Below are positions 44,518 through 56,526 of a stretch of 64,000 bases of DNA, piece after piece. A model generated the notes under the pieces. The model did no database searches, had not been told where the DNA came from, and saw nothing but the letters and a program-made list of their open reading frames with translations. The stretch is from Rhododendron vialii. Lineage: Eukaryota > Streptophyta > Magnoliopsida > Ericales > Ericaceae. Made by a program: the position numbers and the translations under genes. Within the stretch, counting starts at the first letter, position 1. Each line of letters opens with the position of its first letter. The DNA is taken from assembly GCF_030253575.1 (NCBI RefSeq), contig NC_080568.1, positions 29,570,001-29,634,000 of the forward strand. The letters are read 5' to 3'.

Positions 44518-45440
44518 GACAATCGGCAAAAATGGGACAATGTTGAAAAAATGATATTTTGGGATTCTATGGATCCGAAACTTGATTATGAGAGCTATAG
44601 AGACAAAATTTAATTATGACCTTTTGGAATGATATGGTCAAAATAAAAAGATTTTCGCACTGATTCAAACGGATTAAAAATTGGAGTGCTTAATTTTTTA
44701 TCCATATATTTTAATATATGAATATTTCAAGAATATTAAGCACTTTAATTTTCATTCCATTTGAATCAGTGCGAAGATCTTATTATTCTGATCATATTAT
44801 TTTTAAAAGTCATAGTTAAATTTTGTCTTTATGGCTCTCATAATCAAGTTTTTGCTCCCAAAAAATCATTTTTTCAACATTGTCCCATTTTTTACCCTTT
44901 AGAATAATATGATCAGAATAATAAGATCTTCGCACTGATTCAAACGGATTAAAAATTGGAGCACTTGATTCTTAAATCATATTTTCTAATATATAAACCG
45001 TTCAAAAAAATAAAGCGCTCCAATTTTGAATCCGTTTAAACTAGCACGAAGATCTTATTATTCTGATCATATTATTTTCTTAAGTGTCATAATTAATTTT
45101 GTCTATAAGGCTCTCATAATCAAGTATATGTTCTTTATTTCAAACCCTGTAAAGTAGAAACTTGGTTATGAGAGCAATAGATACAAATTTTAATTATGAA
45201 TCTTTAAAATAATATGATTAGAATAATAAGATCTCCGCACTGGTTCAAAAAATTGAAAATTGGAGCGCTTAATAATTTTGAACGGTTTATATATTAAAAA
45301 AATATGCTTAAAAAATTAAGTGTTCTAATTTTTAATCCATTTGAACCAGTGCGAAGATCATATTATTTCGATGACATTATTCTAAAGGGTCACAATTAAA
45401 ATTTGTCTTTAAAACTCTCATAATCAAGTTTCTGCTCCAT
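44518..45440. repeat. Three tandem palindromic units in intron of copy 4
   Basis: Three related fold-backs (about 44518-44905, 44902-45125 and 45170-45440). Each pairs AATAATATGAT..GAATAATAAGATCTTCGCACTG with its inverse and has edges near AAACTTGATTATGAGAGC. A single arm remains in the intron of copy 1 (1940-1990), and related units lie at 48490-49140. Confidence 0.7.
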
Positions 45441-46831
45441 AAGATCCTCCAAAAAAATACATTTTTCAACGGTGTCCCAACGCTGAGTTGTCTTCTTTTT
45501 ATTGGTCCTTCTACATGGAGGGTCCGTGTATAATTTATTTCTCTAATCCTCAACCTTGTTCAGAAATCGAAGAAAGTAATTGAACAAGGATATAAAATAA
45601 CAAGGGTACTAGACAATTGGTCAATACTCTGATATAAGGTTGAGCATGTGAAAAAAACTATAAATAAAATGTGAAAAAAATAATAATAAAATAAGGTTGA
45701 GCATGAGAAAAAAATAAAATTAAAATAAGATTAGCACGATGTATAGTCTAGATTCGTGCTCAACATTCCAAGAGCATTGAACAATTCTTGAGTAAACAGT
45801 CATGAAGAAGAGATATTCAGGCCTTACCAAAATAAGAGCTTTGACGCTATGTCTATGAATAGGCATCCCAATCACGTTCTCTCTTTGGACTTCAAGCAAC
45901 ACATCCACAAAATCCTGATCTCTCTCTCCTCCCTTTCTCTCTCTACCCTTCCACCACACCCTCCAAAAACTCATCCAACTCCTTAGCAAGTCTCTCCGCT
46001 CTCCCGTACACCCCATTTACTCTATTCACCCACTTCAGCCATGGGGCAAAATCTCCAATATCAAAAAACCCCAGTAACTCCACGAACTCTCCCAAAACCT
46101 CCTTAAACCCCCTCCTGCCCCCTCCTCCTTCTCCACCCATGACGCCGCCGTATTTCCGCCCCAACGCCACCCTACACACCACGTCCCCCGTCAACTCCAC
46201 AATCAATTCGCTCAAATTCACCACATCAGAACCAAAACCCGAAATCTTCTCAATCATGAGCGTCGTCTCTTCTTCCCTAACACCGCGAAAGGATTGGACT
46301 CGCTTGTTGCTTAGTAGTTGGAGGACACAGATGCTCTTCATCTGCCTCCAATACTCGCCGTAAGGGCTGAAAGCCACATCCTTCCCTCCGTACATGATTT
46401 TTTCCCAAATGGTCGATTTGGGTCGGTTGGAGAAGATAAAGTCGTGGCTTTTCATGATGTCACGGGCGGCAGCGGCAGAGGAGGCGATCAAGACAGGGGC
46501 AGCGGCAAAGTGGAGGAGCATTAAGGGGCTGTGGGCTTGGGAGAGGGAGTGGAGGGAGAGGTGGGGGAAGGGGCCAATTTGGTGGAGGTTTCCGATTACA
46601 GGGAGCTTTCGGGGAGACGGCGGTGGATTTTTGTGCGGTGGTCGGGCGGTGATGGAGAGCCATTTGAGAAGGAAAACTAGGAAGAAAAACAGGGAAAGGA
46701 GAGAGAAGATGAAGGGGTGTAGTGAGAAATGCATGGCTGGTTGTTTGATGAGTCTCGGCAACAAATTTTGAAAAGCTGTATGCAATATGCATATGTGGTG
46801 TGGGTGTGCATGAATATTGGAACAGTGTCTA

Positions 46832-46838
46832 CTTTATA
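46832..46838 (-). promoter_or_regulatory. TATA box of P450 copy 4
   Basis: TATAAAG on the minus strand, 98 bp upstream of the ATG, matching the box upstream of copy 1. Confidence 0.5.
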
Positions 46839-46859
46839 CCACGGTCGGGTTTTGCGAGA

Positions 46860-48313
46860 AGAAAATGATTTTCACATCCTTCTTTATTTATTGAAATTTT
46901 TTTTGTCTTTCATTCATGTAAATCTAAAAAATTACTCTTATCTCTTGAGCTATTTTTTCTTTATAAAGAGCTATTTGGTACTTTCTGGTGAATAAAGACA
47001 AAAAATATGTCTCAATAATTAAAAGGAGAGCGCTTTTTATTTTTATTTTTATTTTTATAAAGAGCAATCATTTCCTTTGGAGGAAATTTTCAGTGTCGGG
47101 TGGATATCACGTGGTGTCCGTTCGGCACATTCGAGTTGTCAATTTCGGTTTTGGACAGTTCAAATTTGGAGAGAGAGAGGAGAGAGAGTGGTGGGGTGAG
47201 AAGAGAGAGAATGTTTCAATCTGAGTCGTCTAACATATTTTTGGATAATCCGAATGGGCTGCTCAGGCACTACGTGGGCACAGCCACTCAGTATTCAAGA
47301 ATTCCTCTTTCCTTTGCCTAACTTTTGACAAATTGGCTAGTTTTTGTCTTTTCTAGATTAGTGTTGGTGATTTCTAGATTACTCCACTATTTATTTCATT
47401 TTTCCAACTTTTATACTATTTTTTTATTTTACCAATTTTGTGTTTTTAATATTCTTGAGTGCACACGACATTGTTGAGAGGAATTTCCGAAGAACCCTTA
47501 AAGTAGTAAAAAGACAATGAGTGGGAAGTGTACGTACGGTCCAAAATAAAAGGCTAAAAAATGTTGGTGATTTCTAGATTACTCATTACTCCACTATTTA
47601 TTTCATTTTTCCAACTTTTATAGTACTATTCTTTTATTTTACCAATTTTTTGTTTTAATATTCTTGAGTGCACACAACATTGTTGGGAGGAATTTCCGAA
47701 GAACCCTTATAAAATAGTAAAAAGACAATGAGTGGGAAGTGTACGTACGGTCCAAAATAAAAGGCGAAAAAACAAAGGAGGAGGCTAACAAATTCAGATT
47801 GTGTTTTTGCACAAAACTTTAAAAGACATGTGTCCGAAGACTCCGAACCGTTAGTTGGATGTGGACTCACGTGCATTGAAATGATTCTAAATGTGATTGT
47901 GTATTTTTGAGTTGTGTTTTAAGTTGTATGTGTAACCTTGGTCTAACAAAATTCTTCGTAAAATTTTTTTAAAACCAAATACATACACACAAACACCTAC
48001 ACACTCTGAGTGACCTTTGGGGTGTTTTCATTATGGAAAATTTTGGAGAATTTTTTTTGTTGAAAATTGTTTGTTGTTTTCGGTAGTGAATAAGTTGGTA
48101 AGAAATGTCAAGTTGTTTTCACTAATTAATAAGTTATTAATGGGTATATGAGTGAAAAAAACTATTGAAGAAGTTGTTGCTAACAACTTTTTTGTTAGTG
48201 GGAACGAGATGGTAAAATGTTGAAACTTGTTGATGACTTGCAAAAAACGCCTACGGTTTTTCCGCTTTTCCTTACTGGAAACACGGCTTATTGGTAATGA
48301 ATGGAAGACTTGG
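46860..48313. other. Upstream flank of copy 4
   Basis: Non-coding, homologous to 3480-5200. Differs by a tandem duplication of about 205 bp (47363-47565 and 47566-47772), by a few small gaps, and by the absence of the CACTA-like block. Confidence 0.6.
47363..47772. repeat. Tandem duplication of about 205 bp upstream of copy 4
   Basis: Two copies of a segment starting TTGGTGATTTCTAGATTACTC and ending GTCCAAAATAAAAGGC; the unit 1 counterpart is single (3965-4230). The copies differ at several positions. Confidence 0.85.
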
Positions 48314-48314
48314 A

Positions 48315-49364
48315 CACGGGGGGCTGCTGCCTCAAACTGCTATGCCTAAAACTACGCCGTTTTATTCCTGACAATGCCCACACACTTCATGACCCTTAAT
48401 TCCTGTTTGGCCAATTACTAAACATGCAGCTATGCACTTTTCGAACAAGTAGTTGTGCACCTTTGTAACAAATTAAGTCTAATTTTTTTTAAACCATATT
48501 GGTTTTAATTTTTTTGACGGTTTATATTTTTAAAAATATGGTAAAAAAATTAAGTGCTCTAATTTTTAATTCATTTGAACCAGTACAAAAATCTTATTTT
48601 GCTGAACATTTTATTCTAAAAGGTCATAATTAATTTGTCTCTAGGGCTCTTCTAACCAAATTTTTGCTTTCTAGGATCTCAAATAAAAAACAGATACTTA
48701 ATTATGAGAGCCATGGAAACAAAAATTGAATATGACCCTTTAGGATAAAATGTTCAGCAAAACAAGAACTCCGCACCGGTTCAACCGATTGAAAATTGGA
48801 GAACTTATTTTTTAACCATATTTTTTACAGTAGTATATAAACAGTCTAAAAATTAAGTACTCCAATTTTTAATCTGTTCGAACAGATGCGGAGATCTTAT
48901 TTTGCTGAACATTTCATCCTAAAGAGTTAATTTATATCTCTAGGGCTCTTCTAATCAAGTTTCTGCTCTACAGGATCCCAAATAAAGAGCAATGCTTAAT
49001 TATGAGAGCTTTGGAGACAAAAATTGATTATGTTCTTTTACGATGAAATGATCAGAATAATAAAATATTTGCACCGGTTCAAACGGATTAAAAATTGGAG
49101 CACTTAATTATTTTTATCATTTTTTTAGTAATATGTAAACTGTCTAAAAAAATTAAACAAATATGTAGTTAAAAAAAAATTCGACTTAATTTGTTCCAAA
49201 GGTTCACAGCTGCTTGTTCGAAAAGTGCACAGCTGCATGTTCCGTAATTGGCCAAACAGGAATTAAGAGTCCTGAAAAGTGTGGACATTATTAGGCATAA
49301 AACGGCGTAGTTTTAGGCATAGCAGCTTGCTGCTGCCTCTCAAGGGCAGCAGCCCCCCGCTTCC
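48315..49364. mobile_element. Long-TIR element with 12-bp duplication (MULE-like)
   Basis: Left end CACGGGGGGCTGCTGCC, right end its inverse GGCAGCAGCCCCCCGCTTCC; the inverted similarity continues for about 170 bp (CTATGCCTAAAACTACGCCG, TTCCTGTTTGGCCAATTAC, TGCACTTTTCGAACAAG). Flanked by GGAAGACTTGGA at 48303-48314 and 49365-49376. The empty site is at about 5193 in unit 1. The core consists of fold-back units like those in intron 4. No coding capacity. Long TIR plus 9-12 bp duplication suggests a non-autonomous Mutator-like element. Confidence 0.8.
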
Positions 49365-49376
49365 GGAAGACTTGGA

Positions 49377-50757
49377 AGGAGGAGGGAGACACTAGTGAGG
49401 TCAGTTTTTAATAACGGAGATGCTGATAGGATTCTTTGCCTGCCAATTAGTACCACGGGTCAGTGCAACGATAAAATTTGGAACTGCACGCACGTCCAAT
49501 GGAAGGTTCTTAGTGAAATCAGCCTATGTGACTGCTAAAGATGCGGTCATGTGGGACGACGTATTCGTAACAGGCCGCCATGAAGACAAAGATGTTTATG
49601 TGGTGCAGGCCGCTCACTTTTAATAGGTGCCCGTGAAGATGATCGGTCCTGTTTGTGGGTTGGAGGTTGAAACCACCTCACACATGCATGCTGTTTAGCC
49701 GTGATATATAAGGCGTGTATAATGTGGTTACTATCCCCGTTTTGCTACGTATAGACCGGATCGGAGACAATGGTGGAGGCACGGTTGGAACTTGGGACAA
49801 ATGTGGATTACGGTAACGGAATCAGCCCCTGGGGCTAGGCGCAAAGAACTGCTGGGTCTCTTTGTTGTTATTGGTTGGCGTATACGGTTGGCACGAAACG
49901 CGGCTCTATTTGTTTCGAAGAAAAATATTTTGCCCAGGTATTTGGATCGATGGATACACATGAAGTAAAACATTTTTTTAGTGCAAAATGTTTTACTTTC
50001 GAAATTTTCGTAAGTCGTTTTTGGAAATGTGACGAAAAAAGCGAAAAGATGTATTATTGATTGTGTACAAAACTCTAACATGTCTTTATATAGGCTACGG
50101 GACTTGGTGATTAAGAAACTAACAAATAAAGAAAATACGCATAACAAGGAAACCTGACTAATTAGGAAACATAAATAACAATTGGAGGCTTAGCCAAAAA
50201 TCCCTCATATTTACATTTTTTGAGCTAAAGGACAAGCACCTTTTGCAATCAAATATAAGGACAAATGTGTCTATTAAAGTATCTAAAATCCTATGGTACC
50301 TTATGAAAGTGCCTTAAACTCTAGGAATATCCTATGAAAGTGCTAAATATCCTAGGGTACTCTATATATGAAAGTGTTTAAAACTCTAGAGTACCTTATA
50401 TATGAAAGTGCTTAAAACCCTAGGGTACCCTATGAAAGTGTCTAAACCACTAAAATCCTATAATAGGAAAGTGTACTCTAAAATCTTATAAAAGAGCTTA
50501 AATATGTTTTGGCCTTATGACTAAAAAACTCAAAAAATTGAAAGACATCCACTGAAAATTATTTTGTTGGCGTCTTTCTTCAAAATGAAAATTATTTTAC
50601 CGTTCTTATGTCTAATTTTCCTAATAACGATCGGCCTAAACAGGTTTAAAAACCTTTTTGATGTACTTGATCATTTGGACGATCAAAGAAGTTACTTTTA
50701 GAAGATAAAACACAACTTTTGGGTATAACCTCATTCTACCTCCAGCAGCATCTGAGC
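49377..50757. other. Non-coding stretch in copy 4-5 interval
   Basis: 49377-49990 continues the unit 1 homology (5200-6080). It contains a 67-codon frame (49420-49623) with ARTSNGRFLVKSAY, which resembles a LINE zf-RVT segment and is probably a small LINE scrap. 50160-50757 has four loose repeats of CTAGGGTACC.TATGAAAGTG (50290-50440) and no gene. Confidence 0.45.
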
Positions 50758-52349
50758 TGTCACGCCCTCGATTTTTTTAACATAAATATAAATGATTTTT
50801 GAAATAAGAATTCTCTCATTAATCCATATGATACCCAAAAGAGTTCAACATTTTCATTTCCATAATTGTATTTTAAAGTCCAATAATTTCCAAAATATTA
50901 CATCATTGGCTCTACGACCCCAAATTGACATAAGTATCGAGTGTTAAGAGAGTTAAGAGTTTACATATATCCCATCGTCAAAAGAATTATAACTTGAGTT
51001 ACAAATACATCTTTCAAAAGAAATTTACAAAGATTAATAAATAATTCCTTTGGTTAGCTTTTCAAAAGTAATGTCCACACTCCAAGCACTCCAAGAATGC
51101 AAGCTATGATTCTGGATTAGCACATGAAAATAATATAAAACTTAAGCTACACTAGCCCAGTAAAAAAATCTACACAAACTCTATATGCAAATGAACTAAA
51201 CGAAAGAACAAATGATGGGAAATCAAATGACAACGAAGGAAGCACGTACAACTATCATGATCAAGTGTCCCAATATCTCCAATCCTTCTTTTATTCAAGC
51301 TCGTAAGTTGTATTTGTCCAATTTGTGTCTCAGCATATCGTATCTTTTGCGTGTTTGAGCTGAAGCTCCTGCCAGACCAATTATGGGACCCAGATATCCT
51401 CTGCCAAACACCCACCTTGTAGGTTAGGCTTTGAATATTCAATATGAGCATTAGCTCCTGCCGGGCGAATTATGGAATCTCGATATCCCCTGTCTGCAGG
51501 CACCCACCCATCGATGGGCCCCGAGTGTTCGTGCGTCGTTTACATACTCAAGTGTACCGTTTGTACAAATGTCGTGCACGAAACTCATACTTATCATGTC
51601 ATAGTTCCATTTATTTGAACAAATTCATTAGATATTTCCCATTGATCAAAAGGACACGCATGATTGCCCAATATTCTTATTATATACCATAAAATAATCA
51701 TAATAACTTATTGAAATGGCATAAGGCTTTGGAAAGGTGGAATTGCAACGACACAGGAAAGTTGAGCATTTTACTGGTGGTCTACCGGTAGGGGATGGAG
51801 GACTACCGGTACAAACCAAAAACAGAAGAAACAAACTTTTGTCCACAAGAATTCTACCGGTAGGGAAAAAAAATGGTACCGGAATAGAAACACTCAAATA
51901 ACATATAAAGAGAGGTAGAATTTTCTATCTCAAGTATCCAAGCCAAAAACAAAAAGTTTCAGCAATCCCTAACTTTCAGAATCCAATTAAATCAAGCAAA
52001 AATACACTTAACCGAGTTTTATCCAACGCGATACGAGCCAAAGTACGCAAGATGAAGATGGAGTTGAGGTTGATTGTTGTGGATTTTGAGTTTGGAGATG
52101 AGTTTTTGGGTGAGAGAGTGAGAGAGATGGAGAGAGCTGAGAGACGAGGGAGAGAGCCGAGAGATGGGGAGCAAAAATGGAAAAAAATCCCCTGGTGTAC
52201 ACACATATACACATATGCTATATTACACCAACACCCCTATTTTCCCAATCCTTGCATGTCTAACCACCACATTCACTTTTACGTCATTTTCATCCTTTTT
52301 CCTCAACTACAAATGTTAAAATTAAATAAAAAATTTACGGGTCTCTACA
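50758..52349. mobile_element. Solo LTR with TGAGC duplication
   Basis: TGTCACGCCCTCGAT...GGGTCTCTACA, 1,592 bp, flanked by TGAGC at 50753-50757 and 52350-52354. Within it are short repeats (CTACCGGTAG at 51782, 51811 and 51853) and no conserved reading frame. Termini resemble a class of Ty3/gypsy LTRs that begin TGTCACG. Confidence 0.9.
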
Positions 52350-53333
52350 TGAGCAATGATAATAGATCTAACAACAAGAAAGTATGATCAAGACAATCAG
52401 AACAAACGAACCAGAGGCTTCAAAATACCGTGCGAGGTTGCATCCTACATCGTGCGGTGTACGTGAACATCACACGGTGTAATGGGTTTGACACAGTGGT
52501 TGTTTTAGTTTCTGAAAACAATTTTTCGAATCATAACTTAACAAAAGGTCAAGCCTGACTACAGAGAGTCCCCTCAGGGCAAAGTTTAGCTTGGCCGAAG
52601 GAAACTTATTTTTACCTTTGGTTTCGAGCTTGATCAAGGATGGATGAGTGTAGATAAGAGTGGATGTCGATCTTGAGAACTTAGAGTTTTGGAATATCGA
52701 AGTTTCAAAGCAAGTAAAATACTAAGTTTTGAAAAGAAAAAGAAGGGAATGTTTGGTAGAAGGAGGAATGCCTAGAAAATGCTAATGATAACTTTCTCAA
52801 GGCTTTGAGGAAAACATAGGTGAAGAAGGGGAATTTCAAGAATCAAAGGGATGTGTGTAGAGGATGGAGTACTAAGTGTGTAAGAATGTAGTAGCGGAGC
52901 CCTTTTCTTTTAAGAGGAGGGGTGTATTTATAGGCAAAGGCCAATAATTATCAATGCAAATGGGGGAGGTGACTTCCAGGCCAGCTTTTATTTCCTGCCA
53001 AGCCGACTTTGAGCTATGGCTCAAGTGAGCGTGGCCGACAGCTTTCTGAGCCAATCAGAACTTTCCCCAAAACGTCGTGCGAGTTATTTCGTGACCGTGT
53101 GCAGTGTAATGAATTTCATTGTCCCGTGCGGTGTAGAAGTATCTCGTGCAGTGTTCCAGGTTCAATCCTGAGCTTTTGGGTTTTTCTGGACTTTTAGGCA
53201 TCTTTGGGCTTTTCTGGTTTTATTGGGCTTTTAGGCTGTGAGAATCATCATTCAAGCTCTTGAAGGTATTATTTTCTTTATTTCATCATCGGAGAGTTTA
53301 AAGAACCTTAGAGGCCCGGATTGGGGTGTCTAC
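52350..53333 (-). mobile_element. Probable LTR remnant (minus strand)
   Basis: Minus strand begins at 53333 with TGTAGACACCCCAATCCGGG, a start I associate with gypsy LTRs. It contains short tandem motifs around CGTGCGGTGTA (52430-52500 and 53080-53160) and a TATAAAT-like box near 52930. The other end and a target duplication were not found, partly because the solo LTR at 50758 may split it. Confidence 0.45.
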
Positions 53334-55309
53334 AAATATTTAAACGAAAATACAATAAATAATTAATCTTCACTAGATGAGAAAAATGACTTATGTTTTT
53401 AGCGATTTTTATCAATGGAAATGGGGCCTTAACTTCCCATAGTATCCCGGGATAGAGTTCCTGTAGAGTTTTTGAAAATGCCGTTGAATCCTCCTCCGTC
53501 ACTAGCTAAAATTATACTAACAGCCATCCGTATTAAGTTTGACACCACCTACACATGGAAATTCCCAGCATAGTGTAATTAATTGCCTTGTAGCTCTCAA
53601 AACTCTTACTATTCCGATCCCTTCAAATTTTCCAGAGAATGATTCAAAATAGGATTTTTCCACGCACATTACAATCTATACCAGAAATTTAGACGAGAAA
53701 TCCGCATTTATTCCAAAGAAAAGAATGTGATTTATTGTTCACATTTTCTAAAAAAATCCTAGCCGCGTCTCTTCCTTCCCCTCTCTCCCCTAGGGTTTTT
53801 TCACTACTTTTAAGCGGCAGCAGAAAGGGAGAGCTTTGTCCTTGATGGGTGTTTTCTTCCTACATAATGATGATTTTTTTTTTTCATTTTTAATAACCCC
53901 TCCTTTATAGTTATGAGATTTTTTTCCCCGATCTCAAATTTGAGGGTTTTTTTTTTTGTTATTTGTTCTTTTCCTTTCTTCTGACTTCTTCTTCATCATT
54001 GAAATGGTGATCAGAAAGCAGTGGTGGTGATGGTTCTATGACAAAGGAAGACGATGGTGGCAGCGGTCCAATGACGAATCAAATCGATTGGTTTGTTGCA
54101 ACGGTTGTCTGGGTTTCTAATCAGTGTGGGTTTTCTTTTGTGCGTAGGAGTGCGAATGGAGTGGCTCATTCTATCGTTAGGAGAGGTAGTCGTGATTTGT
54201 TTGTAGCTTTCTAGTCCTTTGATTCAGGACGGATGCTACTTCTAAGAGCAAGGATCCAATGGGGGGATGTATAGTCATTTTCCATCCCCACATGCAAAAA
54301 TCAGGCCTCCAATGGATATGAAAAATGCATTTGGATATAGAGATGGATATATCCATTCCCAAATGACTAGAATTATAATTGTCACATCATCAACCGAACC
54401 ATTTTACCAGAAAACCAATCAACCCAACTGATTATTTTGTATATCTATGTTTCCTATTAATGAAGCTATTACCATTTCATTTTGGTGGGAAAAAAAAAGA
54501 GCATTCCAAGCTATTTCTCAAGCATCTGCAACTTTTCGAAACAAGCCCCTAACTCCCTGACTTTGTCACATCCCTTGAACAGGTGGTCGATGTATTTCTC
54601 TTTCAAAATTTGAATCGTCCAAAAATATAATGGATTGCTCGGAAGCACCGAGCGGGCACCATGTGGTACCCACTTGGCACTGAAAAAATTTCTCTTTCAA
54701 AGAGGCATTTCACAAAGATTAGCAGAAGTATGTTGGTAAGAGCCCCTGCTGCAGAAGTTATGCCCCTAGCCCTGGACCTGGAGGCCCTGAATTCAGTGGC
54801 GGCTCCACATAGAGAGCACCATGGTCACATGACCATCGAAAAAATATATATTTGCTATAATACATGTAGAAATTTTAGGATGGCTCATGCTTTGAAGTAG
54901 TTTGAATACCCAGTTCATACAGCAATAAACACCCAATTCACAAAATTTTGAACACTCACTCCATACATCAATGAACACCCAAATGATGCCATTTAAAAGA
55001 CGGAACCCAAACGGCCAGAAATTCTCCGTCTTCTCCTTTGTTTTCAGGTACCGTTTCAACCCAAAACCTCTTCTCAAGACTCAACTAGGACAACTATGTC
55101 CATCTACCAAAAATTTTCTCAGTCTTCCTGTCGTTTTCAGTTTCTACTTCTGATTTGGTCAGACGATTTGAAATTTTTGATTCGTAGATTGAAAAGTGAA
55201 CAAGAAAATGAGTAACAACAACAGCCCTAATTTTAATTTGGCAAGAACTGAAAGAAAAATGGAGGGTGTTGATTGGATGAAAATCATAACCTAGGTGGAA
55301 AAAGAGAGA
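53334..55309. other. Non-coding stretch, partly unit flank
   Basis: 53340-53700 matches 17257-17560. 54560-54800 matches 17570-17700 in pieces. 54970-55080 matches 12585-12670. The part 53740-54400 has no match in the window and no clear gene, although 53990-54160 has a codon-like texture. Confidence 0.4.
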
Positions 55310-56510
55310 AAGATAATTAAACAAACATTACGGAGAAGAATCATTAATTTGTAGATGAGGAAAGTTGGTTTCCAACTACGCATTTAAATATAGGAAAATA
55401 ATTTTTGCACTCTTTTTTTTTATATATAAACAAACTCATTTTCTTGTCTTTTAATAAAAAAATACTCACAAAAACTCCACTAAAAGACAAAAAAAATGGA
55501 GTGCCGTTATCAAAAAAGAGATTGTGAAAATCATTTTCCTAAATATACAGGAAGGGTTTTTAGAGTTTGGAATGACGGTAATGGCCGAAGATCAGATTGA
55601 GACATGCAGTGACTTATTTATTATTATATTTAGGTTCCGTTTTCTACTAATCCTTTTTTTTAAACAACAACCATTTCTTTATTTAATTTTTTTTTGCATT
55701 TATTAGTTTTCCTCAAAAAATTTATGTATTATTGGTTCATATGAACGAAATGAATCGAAAAGGCAAAAAATCTAGATTTCTACCCATTTTCTTGGAAAAT
55801 ATGCAAGAAAAGGCCCAAATGTTGACTATTTGGACTTTTTCTGGGATATTTCCAAAAATACCCTTGTCAAAAACATAATTTTTTTCTTTTTCGATTCCTC
55901 TCATCTGTACGAAATACATAAAAGTTTGGTGCAAAAACTAACAAAAAAAAAAAATTAATAAGAACAAAACAAAAAAATTGTAGTCCACAACTTTTAGGTT
56001 ATTTGGAAATTAACACCCCTTCTGGACAACGTAAGTCTCATTAGTCACTTTAAAAATCATGTTGAATGGATATATCGAACACATCTATCTTTCAATGAAG
56101 TGTTACAAAAAAAAATTCTCCTCAACACCGATTTGTTTTGAAAACAAATCAAGCAATAATACAGTATTGCTATTTTTTTCTACGTGGGCAATGTCCTCAT
56201 CGTGATAAATCAATTAACGGTTTGCGACTACTGTTCCCATGAAAGATCCATGAAGAACTCAAAAGAACCTTCATTCTCTTGATTGAAGAGACGAGACGGG
56301 AGAGAATTCCATTCCTACGCAAAAAACATCGGCACCTAATTAAGACAATATAACAAACATAGAAGTACGGCAACAAATATTGAAATTTCTTTTGCTGATG
56401 ACAAACGAATGTTGAGTTGATTTTAGTACAAGTTTCGTGTGAGAAGTTCTTGCAGAATTGGTTAGGGATCCAGACATGAAGAAGAACTGAATGATGAGAT
56501 TTTTCAATCT
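55310..56510. repeat. Segment Z', second copy
   Basis: Matches 8870-10000 (3' flank of copy 3), placing this segment on the 3' side of copy 5 in the second macro-repeat. The LINE at 56527 inserted at its end. Confidence 0.65.
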
Positions 56511-56526
56511 TAAGTAGGCTCTGTTT

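Larger units (their letters stand above)
43331..46734 (-). pseudogene. CYP71A-like cytochrome P450, copy 4, one 8-bp deletion
   Basis: Exon 2 (43331-43933, 603 bp) is fully open with I-helix AGGTDTTS, ExxR, PERF, and haem loop [10 protein letters not shown]. Exon 1 is 45828-46734 with a good ATG (MHFSLHPF), anchor, hinge PPSPRKLP, WRQMKS and an intact GTAAGG donor. It is 907 bp, not a multiple of three, because 8 bp present in copies 3 and 5 (CATGCTCT) are missing at 45949/45950. The frame ends at GVVEG and resumes in another frame as QDFVDVLLEVQREN. This is the only lesion I found, so loss of function looks recent. The 1,894-bp intron is filled with fold-back elements. Confidence 0.9.

Noticed and set aside
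47363-47772. CRISPR-like array
   Set aside because: Only two long diverged tandem copies without spacers, in a plant genome; no array of any kind was found in the window.
49420-49623. A small new gene in the copy 4-5 interval
   Set aside because: The segment NGRFLVKSAY suggests a scrap of a LINE zf-RVT domain; the unit 1 counterpart (5255-5350) has a deletion and no open frame.
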